A DNA stretch of 64,000 nucleotides, from positions 12,907,945-12,971,944 of the forward strand of contig NC_039508.1 of assembly GCF_003672135.1 (NCBI RefSeq). The letters run 5' to 3'. Under the pieces are notes generated by a model. It made no database searches, was not told where the DNA came from, and worked only from the letters and a program-made list of their open reading frames with translations. The position numbers and the translations under genes were made by a program. Source of the DNA: Ooceraea biroi. Its lineage: Eukaryota > Arthropoda > Insecta > Hymenoptera > Formicidae. Shown piece after piece: positions 38,478 to 47,120 of this stretch. Position 1 is the first letter of the stretch, and every line of letters begins with the position of its first letter.

Positions 38478-39614
38478 ATGGTTGCAGAACCGTTACGTTT
38501 TCAGAGTGCAACTATGGTTGAGGTCTTCAAAAGCGGCACAATGCGAAGAAGTAATTGCTTAGTTGCTTTTATGGTGTGTTTGTGGCAGTAAAAAAATATT
38601 GTGTTCGTGCTCTCACGTAACTCTTTTAAGTTTTCAAGAAAAGTTCAAGTTGCTTTGTTCGGCATATTCTGACCGATTTCTCTACATACTTGGGCTTTTG
38701 TTTGTTTCACGTATATTTTAAAAAATTTATTTACTTCTCACCTTTAATTAATAAGAGACAAAGCGGAATCTTTGGCTCTTGCAGTACGATGCAATGTGAT
38801 GTACATGAATATATTTAATATTGTACCTCGAAATAATTCGTAAGCTATTTTGCCAGTTATATTCGGAGTACAGAATTTTGCTCACGTCTTTATCAACAGA
38901 AATGATTACCTTGTTTTAGCAATGTTCAATTCTTACTTTAAATATATTTATTATACAGTATAATATCTTTTCAGATAGTGGGACCAGCTGAATTATGTCA
39001 GAAAATATCAGACAGTTTGCATCAAAATGCAGTAGAGAGAAGATGGCAGATATCCGTGCATCAATGTGAATCTATCGCTGATGTTATAAAAGCAAGAATA
39101 AATATCTCGGTAGATTTTATTATTTTCGCTTTCGACTCAAGGACTGCACATACGTTGTCAGAAGTAAGATTCCAGTTTACTTTTCATATTAAAAGATTTC
39201 TAGTTATTTATCGTTATTGTTTATTACTGCTTTTGTCAATGTTAATATTTTTATCATTTCTTTTTAGGTAGAAGCCAATGTAGCTTTAGTAGATGAATAT
39301 TATGTAATCTCAGGTGCAACGTGTTTGATTAATTGTAATGGAATGTCCAATGTTATGGGATTAATTCATAAGTCAAAAAAATTATGTCACAAATACAACG
39401 TTCGGTTTTTATCTGCTAATATTTTTGTAAGTTTTCATCAAAAACCTTTATTTTTGGATACACGCTGCAGTTCATGTTTTCTAAACTTTACTTTTCCATT
39501 TAGAACACGCAGGCATGTATACAATTAGGAAACAGAATTTTGAACATAAGTGAGGGTCTGTTGGGAATAAACAGTGGCCTACCAACTTTACAAGCTGTTG
39601 CGCAACATAACTAA
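38478..39614 (+). CDS. CENPM: Centromere protein M homologue
   Basis: Exons 38,478-38,573; 38,975-39,163; 39,268-39,426; 39,504-39,614 join in frame to 184 aa (human CENP-M is 180). CENP-M is a small-GTPase-like, nucleotide-free subunit of the CENP-H/I/K/M complex in the inner kinetochore. The order of conserved blocks matches the family: a P-loop-position strand NCLVAFMIVGPAELC without a Walker lysine, then VDFIIFAFDSRTAHTL, VDEYYVISGAT, LCHKYNVRFLSANIF and the C-terminal GNRILNISEGLLGIN. An alternative start is the in-frame ATG at 38,514. The exon 1 donor (gtgtgt) is the weakest splice site. Many insects lack much of this complex, so its presence is notable. Assignment rests on my reading of the alignment. 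Confidence 0.82.
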
Positions 39615-39769
39615 CACCACTGAGGTAATATATCTAATATAATTTGATTGGCTTATGTCTCTTTTTATTCAAAAAGCTTTTTAATTTCAATGTCAAGTTA
39701 CAGCAGTGTTACATTAAACCATTCTCAATCGAAATTATATTATTTTTAGTTGCTGAATGTAACATCGAG
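39615..39769 (+). other. 155-bp CENP-M/EED intercistronic segment with splice-like sites
   Basis: Ten bases after the CENP-M stop, ctgag|gtaata resembles a donor, and ttatttttag at 39,740-39,749 resembles an acceptor 20 bases before the EED ATG. If used, EED would be spliced to CENP-M sequence on one transcript. Alternatively this is a short promoter and 5' UTR for EED. Confidence 0.35.
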
Positions 39770-41056
39770 ATGAAAAGATCGAACGGCAAACCCCAGACAT
39801 ACGCCTCTAGCCAAGAGGACAGCGAAAACGACAGCGACGTAACCGAATGTAGCATCGGGAGCAATTCCACCGCTGGTACTCATCGCAGCGACACACCTAC
39901 TCGCAGCGCCCGTTACAAAATACGTAAGGGTCGTCGCCGGAGCAAAACTGCAAAGTATAAACCCTCGACGGACAAGCCATTGTACAAGTACTGCTGCAGT
40001 GTCAAAGAGGACCACGGGCAGCCGTTGTTCGGCGTGCAATTCAATTATCACTTGAAAGAGGGTGAACCACTGGTATTCGCGTCGGTCGGCAGCAACCGCG
40101 TGAGCGTTTACGAGTGCCCGCAAAATGGAAATATACGATTGCTGCAGTGTTACGCCGATCCCGATACGGAAGAAAACTTTTACACGTGTGCGTGGACGTA
40201 CGATGACTCCGGGAAGCCCCTATTGTCTGTAGCGGGATCGCGCGGTGTCATCCGGGTTATAAGTCCCTCGACGATGACCTGCATCAAGCATTACATCGGT
40301 CACGGCCACGCGATTAACGAGTTAAAGATTCACCCGAGAGATTCCAACATTTTACTGTCCGCATCGAAGGATCACGCCCTCAGGCTTTGGAACATTAAGA
40401 CTGATGTGTGCATCGCGATTTTCGGCGGCGTGGAGGGCCACCGGGACGAGGTTCTGAGCGCCGACTTCGACATAAAGGGCCAACGGATCATCTCGTGCGG
40501 GATGGACCACGCACTTAAATTGTGGTCGTTGGACAAGCCGGACATACAGGAGGCAATAAAGCAATCGTATCACTGCAATCCCAGTCGTAATGGCAGGCCG
40601 TTCGATTCGATACTTCAGCACTTCCCGGACTTCACGACTCGCGACGTTCATCGGAATTACGTCGACTGCGTCAAGTGGTTCGGCGATTTTATCCTCAGCA
40701 AATCCTGCGAGAACTGCATCGTCTGCTGGAAACCGGGTAGACTCGAGGACTCGCAGCTGCGTAACGGGGAGACGAGCGCGACGGTCCTGCACCGCTTCGA
40801 GTTCAAGGAGTGCGATATCTGGTTTATACGCTTCTCGATGGACTTCTGGCAACGCACGATAGCTCTGGGCAATCAGGTCGGCCGCACTTACGTTTGGGAC
40901 TTGGACTCGGACGAGCCTGGACAAGCGCGCTGCTGGTCTCTTCAGCACCCCCGTTGCACTGCCCCGATACGTCAGACCAGCCTAAGCCGTGACGGCTCGG
41001 TCTTGCTGTGCGTGTGCGATGACGCGACTATCTGGAGATGGAATCGCGATCATTGA
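39770..41056 (+). CDS. EED: EED / extra sex combs, WD40 subunit of PRC2
   Basis: A single uninterrupted coding exon of 428 aa. EED/ESC is the WD40 propeller that binds H3K27me3 and activates the PRC2 methyltransferase. The N-terminal 75 residues are acidic and Ser-rich then basic (RKGRRRSKTAKYK). The propeller follows from YKYCCSVKEDHGQPLFGVQFN to TIWRWNRDH. Diagnostic strings include LLSVAGSRGVIRVISP, CIKHYIGHGHAINELKIHP, LLSASKDHALRLWNI and SCGMDHALKLWSLD. Cage positions appear aromatic, with DIWFIRFSMDFW carrying Phe where human EED has Tyr365. The open frame extends upstream to 39,644, but those residues come from the intercistronic segment; MKRSNGKPQT is the natural start. Lack of introns suggests intron loss or an old retrocopy; GC content exceeds that of its neighbours. 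Confidence 0.93.
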   Translation: MKRSNGKPQTYASSQEDSENDSDVTECSIGSNSTAGTHRSDTPTRSARYKIRKGRRRSKTAKYKPSTDKPLYKYCCSVKEDHGQPLFGVQFNYHLKEGEPLVFASVGSNRVSVYECPQNGNIRLLQCYADPDTEENFYTCAWTYDDSGKPLLSVAGSRGVIRVISPSTMTCIKHYIGHGHAINELKIHPRDSNILLSASKDHALRLWNIKTDVCIAIFGGVEGHRDEVLSADFDIKGQRIISCGMDHALKLWSLDKPDIQEAIKQSYHCNPSRNGRPFDSILQHFPDFTTRDVHRNYVDCVKWFGDFILSKSCENCIVCWKPGRLEDSQLRNGETSATVLHRFEFKECDIWFIRFSMDFWQRTIALGNQVGRTYVWDLDSDEPGQARCWSLQHPRCTAPIRQTSLSRDGSVLLCVCDDATIWRWNRDH

Positions 41057-41605
41057 TTAAAATTTGTTTTGTCGCGAACGTAAGCTGTATGTGCCTTCCT
41101 CTGTGCGTATATACATACATATATCGAGTCATGTTGTGAATATTTTTTATGCAAACAATTTAAATTTAGAGATCTAAAATTATTAGTCACCTATTACAGG
41201 ACACTCGAAACTTTTAAATAGTTAGCTATATGTAATATAATTATACATATAAAATAGTTATATATCATGTATGTATATATAGGTGTGTGTTTATACGTAG
41301 CATGGACAAGCTATTGTTAAATGGCAAATTGACTTTTTAGACTGCTCTTCAGCGATTTAGTCATAATTTTTTACAACGGAAAAGTTGCGATCAATGTACG
41401 ATTTTTCATTGCATCTCATAAATGTATGAACAAGTTCACACACATAAACAGGAAGTTATTTTTTATGTTTTATAATATTAGCGATATTTATATAAATCGA
41501 TAAGGTTTTATGCTTCCTATATTTTTCTTCCCACATTTTGCATCTTAAACTGATGAGTTACATTTACATTTAATAGTGTTTAATGTTACTGAGCAAGTAA
41601 TCGAG

Positions 41606-41679
41606 CAATGATCCAATTTTAAAATAAAGCAGATGAATGTGACCATTTTCATTTGCCTTATTTTAAAATTGGATCATTG
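41606..41679. other. Hairpin 1, miRNA-precursor-like
   Basis: Arms 41,606-41,637 and 41,648-41,679 pair at about 29 of 32 positions around a 10-nt loop (tgtgaccatt). Size and mismatch pattern resemble an animal pre-miRNA, although the arms are AT-rich. It could equally be a tiny MITE. Confidence 0.45.
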
Positions 41680-41820
41680 GTCATACAGTTCAAAATGTAT
41701 TCCGTGTATTTCTTTCTCTTCGTAATTATACGTGTTGTAATTTGCTTGCATTTCTTTGTGGTGTATCATAGACGCACACCAAATAGCGATTTTATCGACA
41801 GTAAACTGATAACAAAAGCC

Positions 41821-41935
41821 GCAGTCCAGTTAACGCTGCGAATGCTACAAAAACACTTTCTATTCTTTGTCTTCTTTCAAATAAAAGGAAGGATAGAAAA
41901 TGTTTTGTAGCATTCGCAATGCTGACTGAACTACA
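41821..41935. other. Hairpin 2, imperfect long stem
   Basis: Arms about 41,821-41,872 and 41,885-41,935 pair with roughly 75-80 percent identity, including a perfect 16-bp core, tgcgaatgctacaaaa. The loop is about 12 nt. It lies 140 bp after hairpin 1. Confidence 0.4.
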
Positions 41936-42555
41936 ACCAAAGTTCTGAGAATTGAAAAGTGGAAAGGATGGTTAGCACTGTGATTAATCGGTGAGGTTCT
42001 CGATTATTTCTCAGCTGTCAGTTCTTAAATGTGTAATACTGTGTAATAAATTTTATCTAAATGTTTACAAACGACAGATCTGAACAGATTTGTTCAGCTT
42101 CTATCATCAATTTGTTATTATATTGATGAATTCTCAGAGTTTTACATTCGAATAACAAAAGTTGTAGATACTGTCTTTTTCTTAATTGTTTATGTTTTCC
42201 TCTAAAGCGTGAATGTAATGACCACTTTATCTAAAATAATATAAAAAAAACTATCTGACATATCTTTTATAAAACACTATCTATCCTTATTTTTAAAAAA
42301 TCATCTTCACTATTAATAAAAATTTAAGTTACGAATTAATTTTATGAAAGTTGTAACAATGTATATTTTTATTAATAAGTAATATTAACGTAGTAGTGTG
42401 TTTTATTTCCAATATACGTATACAAGTTGTGTTACTCACAGAAAGCAGCGAAGATAAACCTTATCAGCATCCAATAATGTAAAACTGTGTTTATCAAAGA
42501 TTGCCTGAAATTTTTGGCTTGATACAGACAAATAAATTTTCTTGACAAACTCGAA

Positions 42556-45500
42556 ATGGCATCAAATACTGTATCGAGTGACGGTTGGACATTAAGCCGT
42601 ACTCTTGGTACCGGAGGTTTTGGGATAGTCGAGCTTTGGATACACGTGCAAAGTGGAAAAAAGCTTGGTAATGTCAATATAAAAATACAAATGACACTTA
42701 TTTGCATTTTGATAGACATTCGAAAATCTATAGCAATAATGATAGTAATAGATATTAAGAATAATACATACACAATAATAAACCTGATAATCATACTTTC
42801 AGCATTAAAGAAATGCAAGTGGGATTATTCGCAATTAACTCCAATTCAGCGAAAGAGATGGACTAATGAGGTTGATATAATGAAACGCCTGAAACATCCC
42901 AATATTGTACAATGTATTACATTCGATCTGCCAAATGTGGACAAAAGACTGCCGATTCTCTGCATGGAGTACTGTAGGAAAGGAGACCTGAGAAAAGTTG
43001 TATTTCACTTAAGCTGTATAAATTGTAGTCAACTTTGTCTCATAATTTCCTTTCTTCTAGGTTTTAAATCAACCAGAAAACTGTTGCGGGATTAGCGAAG
43101 TAGAAGCGATTAAAGTGATGACTCAAATCTCATCTGCCGTGGAATACTTGCACTCCCACCAAATAACTCATCGTGATTTAAAACCGGAAAATATAGTCTT
43201 GCAAGATGAAAAGAACGTGGTAAGATAGTATAAATTGAATAATAAAATTGCTTATTAGAAGAATTTATTCTATCAAACTAACAGTTTATTCAATCATTAA
43301 TGTAAATTATATTACAGGTGTCGTACAAGCTAATAGATCTCGGATATGCTAAAGAACTAGGCGAAGCAAGCGCGTCTGCATCTTTAGTCGGCACGTTAAA
43401 TTACGTGGCTCCGGAGCTTCTCTGGGAGGAGAGATATAGTTGCTCGGTCGACTATTGGAGTCTAGGAATATTGTTTTACGAACTTATAACTGGAACAAGA
43501 CCCTTTCTGCCGACGATGCAGCATACTATGGAATGGTAAAGGACGATAAATATAATAATAGATTGCGTATGTACGTATACATCAACTATAAATTTAACGT
43601 GCGTGACTGCAGGATGAGGTATATTCAAAATAAGAGTTACGACGAGATCCATGCTTATGAGTCAGAAGGAAAAGTCATACTTGGAAAAGATATTCAAGAT
43701 CCGACTCATTTATCAAAGTAAGGCTGTATTATGTATCTCTCTTATAATCGTATAACAATTAATTATAACAGCGCTTTTATGTTATATTTTCCCCCATCAG
43801 TTGTCTCCGAAGCAGGATGGTCGAGTGGTTCAGATTGGTTTTACAATGGGATCCACACAAGAGAGGCAAAATGCGCGATGAATCTGGTGCATCGCGTTTG
43901 ATGGTATTCACGATGCTGCAACGCGCGTTATCAAACAAAGTATGTATGTGTAGAAAGACTAAACACATTGATTTTTTTCTATTTCTCCTTCCTTCATCGG
44001 TATCTTTTGCACGTGCAGATATTTTACGTTTTCTGTGTTCCATTTCACAAAATTAATATATACGAGATTGATAACGCAACTACTGTGAAAGATCTTCAGT
44101 TATTAATAGAAAGAGACACTAACATTGCAGTCAAGCATCAAGTATTAACTGATTATAACGGTGTAACATTGATTGATACTACACCACTCGTATCGCAAAC
44201 TAATGTACGTATATTCGATAATATGTGATGATACATTATAACATTGTTAAAACACTCTTAAATTTATCACGAGTTTGTTGTAGCATCATATTTTATTTCT
44301 CTTGAGGGACGGATGTTGTTCGATAGAAAATACACCCACACTAAATATTTCTACAGTAGTAGAAAAAATGCTGACACAATCAAAGAATGAAGTAACTTAT
44401 GAAGTGCTGAGAGATTATTATCGACATACAATATATTTTATGAGAACGGAAGTAGATTTATTCCAGTGGTATATTTTCGCTCTCAGTATAAGCGTGTAAG
44501 TTGTCTGTGTAATTTTTATTAATTGTGTGTGCGCTACATAATCGTTATAAATATCAAGTTGAAACTGTTGTAAAGTAGCACGTAACGCCTTACATTTCTC
44601 AGAGACTTATTACATCAAAAGATCTGTACGTTTAATGTGAACATGGACGAGACATTGAAACATACAAAAGCACTTATGGATCAGGTACAATCAATTCGCA
44701 CAAAATGTACAAATTGTATGGGCGAAGGTACGGCTAACGGAACGGAAGCATTGCAGACTTATTTCGTGAAAGTTGATAAATTGGTTAGCGCAGCTGATCA
44801 AATAAGGATGAAGTTTATTTCTCTGAAAGAAGATAACGATAGATTGCGAGATAAAGCTCAAAATATTGACTGCATGAGAGATCTATCGCAATTGTACGTG
44901 AGCGATACATGGCATAAGTAGATATTATGAATTATTGCGTTTACTTTAATATCTTTATAACTATTTTTACATGCATGTATGCAGGTATGATAAGATATGT
45001 GACGCATATCTAGAATTTAGGAAACAAACTTCTCGTAAGACAGCAAAGCCACTGGACATGGTGAAAGTAGTGTTTGCATTTTTAGAGAAACGTGAAGCGC
45101 AACTACACAACGAAACTCTAATTGACATTACAAGGTACTAAACTTTTTTTAATGATACATCTCGTGCGCAACAAAAATTAAAATATATTTCATTCACATA
45201 TTCTATATTCTCCTCGACAGCCAGGTAAATAGACTGCAAGACGAATTGTCGAAGTTGGAAAAAATATTTAATCCAGTTACTGTCGTGACAAAATTGTATT
45301 GGAATGAATACCAAAAGATTGTACAAGCGGATGCTAGTGTTGCTCCCCAACAGGCCAGCAATCACGAATTTTTCAACATTTCCAACACCGAATTAGATCA
45401 GATTATTCGATCAAAGGACAATTTGATATATAAAAACTTAGTTACGCCTTACAAGTAAGCTTCGTGTTACAATACTTCGTGTTCAATCTCGGAGCTTTTT

Positions 45501-45591
45501 GGATCTTAAATGTTTTTTTTTCAGGTTGGATAATTTGATAGCTGAAATACAAAAACAGTATTATGAGGTGATAAAACTGGATGATGATTAA
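42556..45591 (+). CDS. ird5: IKK-beta type kinase (IRD5 orthologue)
   Basis: Twelve exons join to 696 aa: 42,556-42,667; 42,803-42,996; 43,061-43,219; 43,318-43,535; 43,613-43,717; 43,801-43,939; 44,019-44,204; 44,284-44,495; 44,603-44,917; 44,985-45,134; 45,221-45,454; 45,525-45,591. IKK-beta phosphorylates IkB-type proteins to release NF-kB (the Imd/Relish branch in Drosophila). Visible are the Gly loop LGTGGFG (17-23), catalytic Lys40, HRDLKPEN with Asp141, DLGYAKEL, and activation-loop Ser173 and Ser177 matching human Ser177/Ser181 before VGTLNYVAPELL. A ubiquitin-like domain (exon 7) and helical scaffold (exons 8-12) follow. The C-terminus stops at VIKLDDD without the LDWSWL NEMO-binding motif of vertebrates. 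Intron 1 is 135 bp with no in-frame stop. The exon 2 donor (gttgta) is weak. Confidence 0.9.
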
Positions 45592-45768
45592 AGATATAGC
45601 GCACATACTGAGCTATATTGAGCTATGCATACTTACACAACATATGAATATGTATATACATATACATATATATTTTTATAAGATATATATTTTTTAAAAA
45701 TATATATCTCCATTTGTTGAGTCATTTTTAATTTCTATATTTCAATTATTACGTTTCAATGTGTTTAG

Positions 45769-45774
45769 TTTATT
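45769..45774 (-). terminator. Polyadenylation signal of the small secreted-peptide gene
   Basis: On the minus strand this reads AATAAA, about 26 bases after the stop codon. That short 3' UTR fits a small peptide gene. Confidence 0.45.
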
Positions 45775-45799
45775 GAAGTTTGTTCATGTTAATGTCATG

Positions 45800-46568
45800 T
45801 TATGTGTGTAGAGCATAATGCCGTACACCCCATTTAATATTGCCACGTTTATCCGTTTTAACAAATGTGTAGACAGGTTTGTTGAACAATTGTTCTGGTC
45901 TTGTTACTTGGTATCTGTTACTAGGATTTGCTAAAAAATAAGTATCATAATTTTTATGAAAATTTATAACTATTATAGAAGGATTATAGATTCTTGTGGA
46001 AGGATTGAATCTATAAATATTTTATACGACATGCCATACATAAATTAAATTAAAAGTTAATAAACACAAAACTAATAAAAACAATAATTGTTTCAATAAT
46101 GAGAAAATCCATGAAGTTCGATTTATAAACAATTATATTATATATGGCTGTGAAAAACAACGAATTTTATATACATTAGTTATCGTGATAAGCTATACAG
46201 ATACAATATACAATGCACGATTCATAAAGTTTTATCAATAATTTTCGAGGCAATGTTGAGAATTATTATAAGTAAAAGAATGCATATGAATATGAATTAA
46301 TTTTAAATCTTCAAAAAATATATCGATACACTAAACCTGATAAAAATTAATACAATTTATTGACAAGGCATTTATGATGTAATAACTTACCCTTTTCAAG
46401 TGTATCTGCAATCGTGATATGTAGAAAAAGGCAGAGGATGAAACAGATTTTAAAAATCTGAAATATATATAAAATTATTCGATAAAATCAAGAAATGTTG
46501 AAAAAAATGTTGAAGATATATAATATACTCACTCGAGTTGCACGAAATGTTACGCTTATTATTCTCAT
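45800..46568 (-). CDS. Small secreted peptide, 77 aa, unknown family
   Basis: Three exons on the minus strand, 46,568-46,533, 46,457-46,391 and 45,930-45,800, join in matching phases across GT-AG introns. Exon 1 encodes MRIISVTFRATR. Exon 2 supplies a hydrophobic signal core, IFKICFILCLFLHITIA, with likely cleavage before DTLEK. Exon 3 encodes the mature part, NPSNRYQVTRPEQLF then NKPVYTFVKTDKRGNIKWGV and RHYALHT. The mature peptide is about 48 residues, basic, aromatic and cysteine-free, so it is not a disulfide-type defensin or toxin. I do not recognise the family. An acceptor directly before the signal core, consistent phases and the poly(A) signal support a real gene. It is convergent with IKK-beta, 209 bp apart. 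Confidence 0.65.
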
Positions 46569-46929
46569 TATTAATATTTGTCACACGTCTATTTAGTTAT
46601 CGATGTCCCGTCAAACTGTCCTTGTAATGGACGAGCGGATGCTTTAAGTTCACCGCGTATACAGCAAAAAGCGTTACGGTTGAGTGCTCCTTTAGATACA
46701 ATGCGTGAATATTTTTTACTACGCTTTCGCTTAACCCAGATTTTATTATCCATTACTCTTATCGTTACAGCCCGTCGCCGGATGAAGGAAATGTTTTATT
46801 GATAGTAATAATAAAAAATATGCGCATTCTTGTATATTTTTTTATACAGCAAGATGTATATTGTATTAAAAAGCCGTACAAATCCTAAATTAAGGATTAA
46901 ACAACGATGTTAAAATAAATATCATGTTC
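46569..46929. other. Spacer between peptide gene start and SEC63 3' end
   Basis: AT-rich. It would carry the promoter of the minus-strand peptide gene. A short plus-strand ORF here (46,578-46,802) has no recognisable domain. Confidence 0.35.
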
Positions 46930-46935
46930 TTTATT
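46930..46935 (-). terminator. SEC63 polyadenylation signal
   Basis: Reads AATAAA on the minus strand, about 185 bases beyond the SEC63 stop codon. Confidence 0.4.
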
Positions 46936-47120
46936 CACTATTACTTTCTCCACACTGATAAATCTTACACACCAGACTATTTCTCTAGATTGTCCACATA
47001 CATCAACGATTATGCAATTCCATGTATAAAAGTCCATTGTACATTAACTCGAGAAGTAAAAAAAGAGGAAAATGCGGATGTGTTTAGAATATCTATCCGA
47101 TCACACGTGAGAAACAGATA

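Larger units (their letters stand above)
41057..42555 (+). other. EED 3' UTR and spacer before IKK-beta
   Basis: AT-rich. An AATAAA at 41,623-41,628 could end EED, but it lies within the first hairpin described here. Two hairpins (41,606-41,679 and 41,821-41,935) are the only structures seen. The small ORF across the second hairpin is not convincing. Confidence 0.45.

Noticed and set aside
39644..39769. Upstream extension of the EED frame by 42 residues
   Set aside because: The extra residues are hydrophobic, come from the AT-rich spacer with a splice-acceptor-like end, and do not resemble EED N-termini.
40352..40948. Minus-strand ORF of 198 codons inside EED
   Set aside because: Antisense shadow of the conserved WD40 coding exon, whose plus-strand frame is unmistakable.
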